A program made the position numbers and the translations under genes. The notes below the pieces were generated by a model. It was given only the letters and a program-made list of their open reading frames with translations, was not told the origin of the DNA and ran no database searches. A stretch of DNA of 64,000 nucleotides from Clostridiales bacterium (GTDB lineage: Bacteria; Bacillota; Clostridia; Christensenellales; Aristaeellaceae): assembly GCA_015056205.1 (NCBI GenBank), contig SVGS01000002.1, forward strand, positions 1-64,000, written 5' to 3'. Below, piece by piece: positions 29,619 through 38,155 of this stretch (position 1 is its first letter; each line of letters starts with the position of its first letter).

Positions 29619-29768
29619 ATGCAAGGTATGGCCATGGGATGCTGCAACCAGCCAGGTTGCAGCGCGAATTGCTTCTTTAGAATTAACCGGAAAGGCAGAA
29701 TTACACCTTTAAAAATGACTGGACAGAACCGGCCAAATGCGGAAAAGCAGAGCCTTTTGATGGATTAA
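29619..29768 (+). other. candidate small Cys-containing ORF (49 aa), unproven
   Basis: Manual translation MQGMAMGCCNQPGCSANCFFRINRKGRITPLKMTGQNRPNAEKQSLLMD*; ggagg upstream but poorly spaced. Confidence 0.25.
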
Positions 29769-29945
29769 CCGGGAAAAGCCGGCCAGTGGAGGCGGAGCGA
29801 AGCTGGAATTCAAAAATCTCGATTTCGGAACCAAAGGGCCGTGGGGAAAGCCGCTGACGACCTCCTGTGGAGGAAATCACGTCGGTGGCTTTCTCAAACT
29901 CAAAGGCCTGAGCTCCCAGATGGGGAGTCAGGCCTATTGAGTTTG
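29641..29945 (+). ncRNA. candidate structured RNA region
   Basis: Three strong hairpins: 29641-29663 (9-bp perfect), 29846-29893 (14-bp with two G-U plus inner CCTCC/GGAGG), 29895-29945 (about 22-bp with bulges). Confidence 0.35.
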
Positions 29946-30105
29946 CGGATGAATCCCGTCCCGGCGGATATGTCCTATTTAAAAATACTACTGTCTGGGA
30001 TATGATATAAAAGAAATATCAGATACCTGTGAAATCTGCATCAGCATTTTGCGCTTGACCTTGCACCTGACTGCAATGATAACGTACCTGCGAGGAGGTT
30101 GAGAT

Positions 30106-30996
30106 ATGATTACGATCCAGGGTTTCGCCAGATTGTGCGGATGCAATACCCAGACGCTGCGCTACTATGACCGGATCGGCCTGCTTGCCCCGGCCAGGGT
30201 GGATGAATGGACCGGCTACCGGTACTATGAAGAAGAGCAGGCTATGCTGTTTGTGAGGATCAGGAACCTGCAGCAGGCGGATTTCTCCATTGAGGAGATC
30301 AAATCATTGCTCGGCCGGAATGATGATTATGTTCTCGCGGCGTTTGACCGGAAAGTGGAGGAGCAGAAGCAGAAGCTGGCGAAAATCCGGGAAATACAAA
30401 GAGCGTATCTCGAAGAAATAATGGAAATGCGCAATGCGGTCAACACAATCATGGATTACGTGGAAAGGAAACTGGACAACCCGGCGCTCTGGCAGGAGTT
30501 CGGGCTGGATTCACAGGGAGACACGCAGATTATCGCCAAAGTACATGAGGTCCTGACAGACTGGCTGGCCCAGTGCCGCGCGGAGGGCGCCAATGTTTCC
30601 CTTTTCACAGACAACCGGGAGTTCAGCGGCCTGAAGAATGTGGCAGAACAGATTGAGAGCGGTGCGCTGGATCATGCCGAACGGCTGGTGTTGAGCCGGG
30701 AAAACAGGGAATATGAGGATACGATCCTGGAAGGCGCGCACAGGATCTTTGCACGGGACGGATGGGAACATGTATCGGACTGGCTGAAAAATGTTCCGGA
30801 TCTTGGCGGCGGCAAGGAACATTATTTCCATTTCCGGGTTCGGGAGGGCAGTCCTGTGACTGACGGGGGCTTTCCGACAATGCTGCTGGCTGTCATGGCC
30901 GCCCGGAATCATGCAATGAGCGAGGGCGGCGGTATTACCTGCCGGGTCGATCTGAGCAACGATGGGATCAACCATGTCAGCCTGATGGAAAAGTAA
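30106..30996 (+). CDS. MerR family transcriptional regulator with large C-terminal sensor region
   Basis: ITIQGFARLCGCNTQTLRYYDRIGLLAPARVDEWTGYRYY. Confidence 0.88.
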   Translation: MITIQGFARLCGCNTQTLRYYDRIGLLAPARVDEWTGYRYYEEEQAMLFVRIRNLQQADFSIEEIKSLLGRNDDYVLAAFDRKVEEQKQKLAKIREIQRAYLEEIMEMRNAVNTIMDYVERKLDNPALWQEFGLDSQGDTQIIAKVHEVLTDWLAQCRAEGANVSLFTDNREFSGLKNVAEQIESGALDHAERLVLSRENREYEDTILEGAHRIFARDGWEHVSDWLKNVPDLGGGKEHYFHFRVREGSPVTDGGFPTMLLAVMAARNHAMSEGGGITCRVDLSNDGINHVSLMEK

Positions 30997-31053
30997 AGGA
31001 CCATCGGGATGACTTTGACAGGCGGATTGATTTTTTTCCGAGGAGCTGCAGGA

Positions 31054-32073
31054 ATGAAACAGCAGATTATGGACCGATTTCCGGGAATAGGCTGCGCATG
31101 GGCGAATGGCGCAGGAAAAGAAACAACAGAATACTATGGGTTCGCTGATACAGAAAGCCGGGTTTTCGTGGATGAAAGAACTATATTTCCGGCATGTTCT
31201 GTCTCCAAATTCATCACTGCCATATGCGTAATGAAGCTGCATGAGCAGAAACTGATCAATATTGATATGCCGGTCAACCGGTACCTGCGGCAGTGGAAAC
31301 TGCTTTCCGCGGACGGACAGGAGAGCAATGCGGACATCCGATCGATCCTGCGCCATACCGCCGGAATCCTGGATGGTGAAGATGGATTCTACGGACTCCG
31401 CCGCGGCGATCCGGAGATCAGCCTGACGGATGTTCTGGAAGGAAGGACATCCTACAACAACAAGCCGGTACGGGCGGGGAAACAACAGGGACTGGCTTTT
31501 AAGTATTCGGACGCAGGATACTGCGTTTTGCAGCAGCTGGTGCAGGAGGTTATGCATACGGCCTTTAGCGACGTTTCCCGGGATATCCTGTTTGATCCGC
31601 TGGGATTAAGCAGTACATTTTTCGCAACACCCGGCAATATGGCCTGTTTTGAAGACAGGATGGCGACAGGATACGGCGACAATGGCATGCCCATACCGGG
31701 AAGGTTTCCGCAGGTCCCCGATCTGGCGGCATCCGGGCTGTGGAGCACGCCCAAAGAGCTGCTGCTGACAGCGAAGGAGTTTGTAAAAGCGCTGCATGGT
31801 GAAAGTCCGATACTGCAGACAGAATCAGCGCGGGAGATGGCAAAGCCGGTAAAGGGTTTTCCCTGGACAGGCCTTGGGATATTCACCGGCGGAGAGGACA
31901 TACTGGTCTCACAGGGATGGGGCGAAAACGGGCAGTGTATGATGAAGATGAACTGCCGTACAAGGGAGATATCGGTTGTTATGACCAACCGGAACCCGGG
32001 CGTCGATCAGGCGGAGTCAGGGATCGAATGGCTTGTGAACCGGGTGTTTACAGGTCAGTCATCCGGGGTATAA
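31054..32073 (+). CDS. serine hydrolase, beta-lactamase/class C PBP-like
   Basis: SVSKF (SxxK), YSDAGY, ILRHTAGILDG. Confidence 0.85.
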   Translation: MKQQIMDRFPGIGCAWANGAGKETTEYYGFADTESRVFVDERTIFPACSVSKFITAICVMKLHEQKLINIDMPVNRYLRQWKLLSADGQESNADIRSILRHTAGILDGEDGFYGLRRGDPEISLTDVLEGRTSYNNKPVRAGKQQGLAFKYSDAGYCVLQQLVQEVMHTAFSDVSRDILFDPLGLSSTFFATPGNMACFEDRMATGYGDNGMPIPGRFPQVPDLAASGLWSTPKELLLTAKEFVKALHGESPILQTESAREMAKPVKGFPWTGLGIFTGGEDILVSQGWGENGQCMMKMNCRTREISVVMTNRNPGVDQAESGIEWLVNRVFTGQSSGV

Positions 32074-32234
32074 ACGATCCCGGAAGGAACAGCCCTGACC
32101 GTCTGTAACGACGGGACCGTAAAGAATAACCGGAGTATCTGCCCGGCATGTACGGCAGATGATACTGACCGGGAATATAATTGGTCGTCTTTTGATGCTC
32201 TTGCCTGACATAGCTCTATGATGGATTATCAAAT

Positions 32235-32465
32235 GGAAAACCTGAAATTTTTATCCTGCTGGATGAAACATACCGAGGCAAGGGATACGGAACCCAATGC
32301 GTAAAAGAACTGCTGCGGATCGCCGCGGAGGATTACGCGCTTTCCGGCGTGCACGGCGGCTGCGCCAAAGAGAATATCGTCTCTGCCCGGGCCATGGAAA
32401 AAGGCGGTATGGTGCAGTACGGCACGGAGGAAAACGGCGATCCGCTGTTCCGTTTTCCGGAATGA
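32235..32465 (+). pseudogene. GNAT acetyltransferase C-terminal remnant
   Basis: Manual translation GKPEIFILLDETYRGKGYGTQCVKELLRIAAEDYALSGVHGGCAKENIVSARAMEKGGMVQYGTEENGDPLFRFPE*, no N-terminal half. Confidence 0.65.
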
Positions 32466-32481
32466 TCGGAGGAAAGAAAAC

Positions 32482-33147
32482 ATGAACAGGCCTCTTTTAT
32501 ACCGGGCTGCCGTACAGGGTGTTTTCGGCAAACGTGAAGAGTATACCCGTAGCAGTATCACAGACGCGCTGTTTGTTTATCTGGACGGGAAACCGGAACC
32601 GGAATCCGCTGCCCGGGTGGATACACATTTCAGGGTCAGGCCATTGGTATGCCTGACCGAGGAATGGGAAGAGCAGATCAGGGCACGGTATCCCGAAACG
32701 GCAATATACCGCCGAACGATGATGAGACCGGCATGCCGCTTCATCATCCCGGAAAAGACGAAACTCCCGGAAGGTTGCCGGCTGTCCGATATGGATGAGG
32801 CTGCGTTTGACCAGCATCCGTTTTCCCATGGGATGAATTATTCCTGTTATGCCGCTTTTCAGGCGGAAGGATCCGGAGCCGTCATATATCACGGCGGAGA
32901 GATTGTGGCGGCGGCGTCTTCTTTCCTGAGCCTGAACGGTGAAGTTGAAATGGATATCTTTACAAAAGAAACATATCGGGGAAAAAACCTGGCTACGGCC
33001 TGCGCCGCCCGGATGCTACGGAACTGCATGAAGCGCGGCATCACGGTCCATTGGGATGCGCAAAACGATGTTTCCCGGCACCTGGCTGAGAAATTCGGCT
33101 TTGTAGCTGAACAGGAGTATTCGGTTTGCTGGCTGCCTCAGTCATGA
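32482..33147 (+). CDS. GNAT family N-acetyltransferase (two-domain)
   Basis: IFTKETYRGKNLATACAARMLRNCMKRGITVHWDAQNDVSRHLAEKFGF. Confidence 0.8.
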   Translation: MNRPLLYRAAVQGVFGKREEYTRSSITDALFVYLDGKPEPESAARVDTHFRVRPLVCLTEEWEEQIRARYPETAIYRRTMMRPACRFIIPEKTKLPEGCRLSDMDEAAFDQHPFSHGMNYSCYAAFQAEGSGAVIYHGGEIVAAASSFLSLNGEVEMDIFTKETYRGKNLATACAARMLRNCMKRGITVHWDAQNDVSRHLAEKFGFVAEQEYSVCWLPQS

Positions 33148-33226
33148 CCGGACAAAACAAAGCAATCCGGGACAGGTTTTTTCTTATGAACAGCCTTATG
33201 ATCAATGATGAAAGGAGGGAGACCGG

Positions 33227-34063
33227 ATGGACTGGATCAGGACAATCAACAATTCCATTGAGTATATGGAGGATCATCTGACGGATGAGATCACGCTGGC
33301 GGATATCGCAAGGCATATAAACCTTTCCGCCTTTCATTTCCAGAGGGCGTTTTCCCTGTTGACGGAGATGTCCCCTGCTGAATACCTGCGGAAAAGGCGC
33401 CTTTCACAGGCCGGGGCAGATTTGCTCAGCGGAGATGTAAAAGTCATCGATGCTGCACTGAAGTACTGCTACGAATCTCCGGAAAGCTTTACCAAAGCAT
33501 TTACACGATTTCACGGCGTTTCACCGATGCAGGTGAAAAAGGGCAGTTCCATTCAGTTCATGAACCGGTTCACCGTCCGGATCACAATTGAAGGAGGCTG
33601 TATCATGGAGTACAATATTGAAAAATGGGAAGCGATGGATCTTCTCATGCATGCAAAAGAGTTTCATGCCGAAACCAGCGAAGCGGAGATTCCGAAGTTC
33701 TGGGATGCGTATTACGCCAACGCGGAATACCGGAAGATTCCGGGGTATCTCGGCTTGTGCGCCCAGCAGAAAACCGACGGCGACGAATTCCGGTACGGCA
33801 TCGGCTGCAAAGCATCTGACGTGGAAGGTGTCCCGGAGGGATTCGAGGTCATCCATATCCCGGAGTATACCTGGGTGGTTTTCAAGTGCGTCGGGCCGGT
33901 TCCCGGAGCGATCCAAGCCATGTGGGAACGGATTTACAAGGAATGGCTTCCTGTTTCAGAATATGAGCTGATTCCGGATTATGATATTGAAAACTACCTG
34001 CCCGGTGATCCGTCTTCCCGGGATTATGTCAGTGAAATCTGCATTCCTGTCAGGAAAAAGTGA
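33227..34063 (+). CDS. AraC family regulator with C-terminal GyrI-like effector domain
   Basis: HTH_18 at N-terminus (ADIARHINLSAFHFQRAFSLLTEMSPAEYLRKRRLSQAG), GyrI-like C-terminal half. Confidence 0.85.
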   Translation: MDWIRTINNSIEYMEDHLTDEITLADIARHINLSAFHFQRAFSLLTEMSPAEYLRKRRLSQAGADLLSGDVKVIDAALKYCYESPESFTKAFTRFHGVSPMQVKKGSSIQFMNRFTVRITIEGGCIMEYNIEKWEAMDLLMHAKEFHAETSEAEIPKFWDAYYANAEYRKIPGYLGLCAQQKTDGDEFRYGIGCKASDVEGVPEGFEVIHIPEYTWVVFKCVGPVPGAIQAMWERIYKEWLPVSEYELIPDYDIENYLPGDPSSRDYVSEICIPVRKK

Positions 34064-34079
34064 CGCGGAGGGAAAAAAG

Positions 34080-34214
34080 ATGGATCAACCGACTTTGGAC
34101 CGGTTGCCGGAGGAAGAAACGCCGGAGGTGCGACTTAGAACGGAAATCAAATCATTGCTCAGTCAGGATGATGATTATGTCCTCGCGGCGTTTGACCGGA
34201 AAGTGCAGGAGTGA
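34080..34214 (+). pseudogene. MerR-paralogue remnant
   Basis: EIKSLLSQDDDYVLAAFDRKVQE matches EIKSLLGRNDDYVLAAFDRKVEE of the 30106 MerR gene; 62/69 nt identical by eye. Confidence 0.7.
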
Positions 34215-34378
34215 AACAGAAGATCACCATTGCCGGCGCAACCACAGGTTGCGCCATTTCGTAAAAGCGCAAATAAGGGTTGGTGGAGACTGAAGAGTCC
34301 TTCTGTTAACCTGTTTCTGCACCGCGGAGCAAAAGATCTTTCCAGAAACAGCAAAGAGCGATTCGGAGGAGGATGACC

Positions 34379-35047
34379 ATGAGCTTTGGCAAAAATCTTC
34401 AGTACCTGCGCCAGCTGAGTGCAGGCATGACCCAGGAAATCCTGGCGGAAAAGCTGAATGTAAGCCGCCAGACGATCTCAAAATGGGAAATGGACGCGGC
34501 AAATCCTGAGATGGATAAGGCGCTTGAACTCTGCAAAATATTCAACTGCTCCCTGGATAATCTTTTCAGGGACGAGATGGATCAGCGCAGCAGCGCTTAC
34601 ACGAATCTCCGGGTCGAAGAGGTTCCGGGATTCCGGTATGTGGAGCATACCGTGATCAGCACGGAGCCGGAGCACGACGCACTGGACAGGATATACAAAT
34701 ATGCGAAAGAGAATGGAATTGATAATCCGAAAGTGATCGGATGGGATTTCCCCAGGCTGTCGGCCGAGCAGATCAACGTGTTCAAAATGCACGGATATAC
34801 GGCCGCGTGGATTCTGCCGGACGGGATAACCCCGGAGGGGCTTGAGATCAAGGAACAGGCTGGGCACAGATATGCGGCAATACACATTGAACGGCCTTTT
34901 GACAATCCGTTTTCCACCATACCGAGAGCCTATCATACGCTGGGGGATTATATGAGAACGAACGGGCTGGTATATGTGGAGAATGAAGTCATTCCATGCT
35001 TTGAAACAGACGGCGAGAGCATGGATGTCTATATGGCCTGCAAGTGA
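34379..35047 (+). CDS. XRE-family HTH fused to GyrI-like effector-binding domain
   Basis: MTQEILAEKLNVSRQTISKWEMDAANPEMDKALELCKIFNCSLDNLF, then GyrI-like sequence. Confidence 0.82.
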   Translation: MSFGKNLQYLRQLSAGMTQEILAEKLNVSRQTISKWEMDAANPEMDKALELCKIFNCSLDNLFRDEMDQRSSAYTNLRVEEVPGFRYVEHTVISTEPEHDALDRIYKYAKENGIDNPKVIGWDFPRLSAEQINVFKMHGYTAAWILPDGITPEGLEIKEQAGHRYAAIHIERPFDNPFSTIPRAYHTLGDYMRTNGLVYVENEVIPCFETDGESMDVYMACK

Positions 35048-35064
35048 ATAGACGGAGGCTGCAA

Positions 35065-35511
35065 ATGAACTTACAGTTTATGAAAGCCGGTAGTTCAGAT
35101 GCCCTGGTTTTGAATGCCATATCAAAGCTTGCTTTTGGCAGCGATGTGAAAGTCGGGGCACCTTCAGCAGGAGGACCTCCCGGGTATATGTCGCTGAAAT
35201 ACCATATGAAAATGGCAAAATCAGGTCATTTGTTCAAACTGACGGAAAACGGCCTGATTATCGGCGGGGCAGTTCTTTTCCGGAACGGGGATACGCTGAA
35301 TATCGGAAGGATATTCATTGATCCGAAGAACTTCCGGAAAGGTTACGGCACCTTGATGATGCGGGAAATCGAAGCACAGTTTCCGGATGCAAAGCTTTTT
35401 ACGCTGGACACTCCCGCCTGGAATACCCGGACGAACGCATTTTACACCGGGCTGGGCTATTCGGAAGTGAAACGGGATGCTGATTTTGTTTACTATTCCA
35501 AAACAAGATAA
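35065..35511 (+). CDS. GNAT family N-acetyltransferase
   Basis: IFIDPKNFRKGYGTLMMREIEAQF, NAFYTGLGYSEV. Confidence 0.82.
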   Translation: MNLQFMKAGSSDALVLNAISKLAFGSDVKVGAPSAGGPPGYMSLKYHMKMAKSGHLFKLTENGLIIGGAVLFRNGDTLNIGRIFIDPKNFRKGYGTLMMREIEAQFPDAKLFTLDTPAWNTRTNAFYTGLGYSEVKRDADFVYYSKTR

Positions 35512-35545
35512 AGGCGGTTCAGAAAGTGTGAACCGCCATGACTTT

Positions 35546-35581
35546 CCCCGGGACATGGTTAAACCATGTTCCCGGGGTTTT
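35546..35581 (+). terminator. rho-independent terminator
   Basis: CCCCGGGACATGG-TTAAA-CCATGTTCCCGGGG-TTTT, preceded by another hairpin GGCGGTTC/GAACCGCC. Confidence 0.7.
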
Positions 35582-35625
35582 GCTTTTGTTCAAATACCGC
35601 AATGGGATTTTGACAGAATGATCTG

Positions 35626-35913
35626 TCAATTTCCCGCGAGGATGCTGTTCAGGAGTTCGACATACTGCCGGAAACTGTCCCGGCCAAGCGGTGTCAGTTC
35701 ACAGGTGGTCAGCGGCTTTTTGCCGGAAAACTCCTTGCGGACAATAACATAGCCCGCATCTGTAAGCTTGCTGATCTGGACACTGAGATTGCCGTCGGTT
35801 GCTCCGGTCAGCTGTTTCAACGCAGTGAATGAAAGGGGCTGTTTGATCAGCCCGCTGACGATCATCAGCCGAAGTTTCGACTGGAACATCTCCGGGATAT
35901 TATTCATCTCCAT
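35626..35913 (-). CDS. winged-helix transcriptional regulator (MarR/HTH_34-like)
   Basis: KLRLMIVSGLIKQPLSFTALKQLTGATDGNLSVQISKLTDAGYVIVRKEFSGKKPLTTCELTPLGRDSF. Confidence 0.85.
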   Translation of the reverse strand: MEMNNIPEMFQSKLRLMIVSGLIKQPLSFTALKQLTGATDGNLSVQISKLTDAGYVIVRKEFSGKKPLTTCELTPLGRDSFRQYVELLNSILAGN

Positions 35914-36658
35914 AGACAGACCCTTTCTGCTTTTTCATGGAAAAGATACCCATGCCGATATACACGAATGTGAGCAAAAGGGAGATTAGATTCGCTTTCG
36001 CAGTCAGATATGCAAATAGCTGAATCGCAGTTGTGGTTCCATTGAGGTCCACAGCGGTGACATAAGGCAGCGGGATGATAAACAGAACGGGAAACAGAAC
36101 AGAGAGTACAGCAGCGATAATCTTCATGATCCGGCTGCTGATATAGTGGCTGGTAAAGAAAATGCAGATACATACGGCACCGTATTTCATGCAGTTGAGG
36201 ACTGTGTTCCCGATTGCTGGATTCGAGGATGGGACAGCCACCCCGATGAACTGCGTGATGAGCTTCAGGACAACCGGAGCGAAAAGCATTACACCCCACA
36301 TATCAAACAGACGCATGGTATATACATTCTCGCTCTTTCCGATTTCCCTGCGTTTGCGTATAAACAGGACGAAGAGCACAATACTGACAACATACGACAG
36401 GCCTGTCAGGATAAGGGACAGGGTGGCAACGTTCTCCAGGCGGGATGTACGGGCGGTATAAAAGGTGAGAACGATCTGGAATACCAGGAAGGCGAGCGTG
36501 GCTGAACCATATACCAGGAAGAGCCAGCCGAGGCGGCGCAGATTGATTTCCGCATGGTTGATAATGCGCTTGATGAGCGCAATATCTTCCATGGCGGTTT
36601 TGATATTTTCCTCGCTGTGCCGGTTTTCTGAAGCAGATATCTGTTGGGTCATACTCAT
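35900..36658 (-). CDS. membrane protein of unknown function, overlapping the regulator gene
   Basis: Multiple TM segments; 14-nt overlap with the regulator ORF. Confidence 0.75.
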   Translation of the reverse strand: MSMTQQISASENRHSEENIKTAMEDIALIKRIINHAEINLRRLGWLFLVYGSATLAFLVFQIVLTFYTARTSRLENVATLSLILTGLSYVVSIVLFVLFIRKRREIGKSENVYTMRLFDMWGVMLFAPVVLKLITQFIGVAVPSSNPAIGNTVLNCMKYGAVCICIFFTSHYISSRIMKIIAAVLSVLFPVLFIIPLPYVTAVDLNGTTTAIQLFAYLTAKANLISLLLTFVYIGMGIFSMKKQKGSVYGDE

Positions 36659-36702
36659 TTCTCCTTTGGAATGAATTCGGGAATCCGGTGGTGTTTTCCG
36701 GA

Positions 36703-36739
36703 TACTTTATAATATAAAGTACTTTATAACAGATGTCAA
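36703..36739 (-). promoter_or_regulatory. promoter TTGACA-17-TATATT with overlapping palindromic operator
   Basis: Palindrome TACTTTATA-A-TATAAAGTA (36703-36721) plus a further half-site ACTTTATAA; minus-strand TTGACA at 36739-36734 and TATATT at 36716-36711. Confidence 0.7.
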
Positions 36740-36792
36740 CCCGTCAATCCGTTTTTTTCAAAACAGATTTCAAATTCCGGCAGTTCGACAGT

Positions 36793-36822
36793 AAAAAACC
36801 TCCTGAATACCAGGAGGAAAAA
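36793..36822. terminator. bidirectional-type terminator hairpin
   Basis: AAAAAA-CCTCCTG-AATAC-CAGGAGG-AAAAA. Confidence 0.55.
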
Positions 36823-37044
36823 CCTGAAGGAATCTGCAGCGGGAATCATTTTTGTTTTTGATCAGGATGATATGCTCCATCAACTGCCTGTCCATAGCCT
36901 GGGCGTCAGCAATGCTTTTGAACGAGGTCAAGCCCCAAGATAGAATCCGCGCTGACATCTGACCCATCTGCTGGAATTCCCATTGCCTCTGCACAGCACC
37001 CCTGCTTTTGATTTTGTCGGCTATTTACTTCTTTTTATTTACTT

Positions 37045-37094
37045 CGAATTGCAATACAAATTGTATTGCAATTCGCGTCACATCTGTGTATTAT
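37045..37094 (+). promoter_or_regulatory. 31-bp perfect palindrome overlapping the brnTA promoter -35
   Basis: CGAATTGCAATACAA-A-TTGTATTGCAATTCG (37045-37075); TTGCAA 37066-37071, 17 bp, TATTAT 37089-37094. Confidence 0.75.
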
Positions 37095-37114
37095 GGAACC
37101 GAAAGGAGGCACTT

Positions 37115-37429
37115 ATGTTTGAGTATTTTGATATAGATCTGACGAAAGCTTCCTTTGAATGGGATGAGGAAAAGGACCGGATCAACTTCATGAAGCATGG
37201 CATCCATTTCAGGACTGCCGTTAAAGTCTTTCTGGATCCGAAAAAGATGATCCGGGAAGACGAAGAGCATCCTGAAGAACTCCGGTATGATATTCTGGGA
37301 CGGGTCGGGAAAATCCTTTTTGTTGTTTGTGCATTTCGGGACCGGAATGTAATCAGGATGATTTCCGCACGGCTGGCAACAACGTCGGAGAAAGAGAGGT
37401 ATGAACATGGTGAAGATGACTATGAATGA
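37115..37429 (+). CDS. brnT: BrnT-family toxin
   Basis: FEWDEEKDRINFMKHGIHFRTAVKVFLDP...VVCAFRDRNVIRMISARLAT. Confidence 0.88.
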   Translation: MFEYFDIDLTKASFEWDEEKDRINFMKHGIHFRTAVKVFLDPKKMIREDEEHPEELRYDILGRVGKILFVVCAFRDRNVIRMISARLATTSEKERYEHGEDDYE

Positions 37430-37709
37430 ACTCAGTCAGGAACTGACTGCTGAAGAGCTCCGGGAACTGGAAACAGCAGAGAAAAAGGAGCCTGTATTTG
37501 ACGATGACAGTCCCATGATGATGCGGGAACAACTGATGCAGTTCAAACGTATCAACCATGAGAACAGGACCAAACCGACAATCTCCCTGCGCATTTCGCC
37601 TGCCACACTGAAAAAAGCCAAGCAATACGGAAAAGGATATACAGGCCTTCTGAGCCGGTTGCTGGATGCCGCGATCGATGATGAAGATTTGGTCCGGAAA
37701 TGCATATGA
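37401..37709 (+). CDS. brnA: BrnA-family antitoxin
   Basis: KPTISLRISPATLKKAKQYGKGYTGLLSRLLDAAI; overlaps brnT. Confidence 0.82.
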   Translation: MNMVKMTMNELSQELTAEELRELETAEKKEPVFDDDSPMMMREQLMQFKRINHENRTKPTISLRISPATLKKAKQYGKGYTGLLSRLLDAAIDDEDLVRKCI

Positions 37710-38152
37710 AGCTGATGATTCGCAAAATGACGGATCAGGATCTGGAACCGTTATGCGTTTTGCTTTCAGATCCGGATGTAATGCGGTATCTTGAACCTCC
37801 GTATTCAAATGAACAGACGCGAAAACTTCTGTCGATAGCCATGTCCGATCATCCGCCTGTTTATGCCATTGATCTGAATGGCTGTTTTATTGGATATGTG
37901 ATTTATCACTTATATGAAAAAAACAGTATGGAAATAGGCTGGGTGCTGCTCCGTGAACATTGGGGAAAAGGATATGCTTCCATACTGACAAAACAAATGA
38001 TTACTGAAGCCGGAAATCAGGGGAAATCACTTGTCATTGAATGTGATCCCGCACAGAAATTTGCAAGCAGCTGTTGGGCGTGGAAAACGGAAGCAATTGC
38101 CTATATGTGCGGAAATTACGGGAGAAATATGATGAAAAATCGGAGAAGATAA
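37700..38152 (+). pseudogene. GNAT acetyltransferase with probable C-terminal frameshift
   Basis: Intact GNAT core (EIGWVLLREHWGKGYASILTKQMITEAG); after about 38058 the +1 frame (ICKQLLGVENGSNCLYVRKL) looks more GNAT-like. Confidence 0.5.
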
Positions 38153-38155
38153 GAT

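Noticed and set aside
36770-36994. 74-aa minus-strand ORF between two operons
   Set aside because: No recognisable motif, overlaps a terminator hairpin; perhaps decayed mobile DNA but unsupported.
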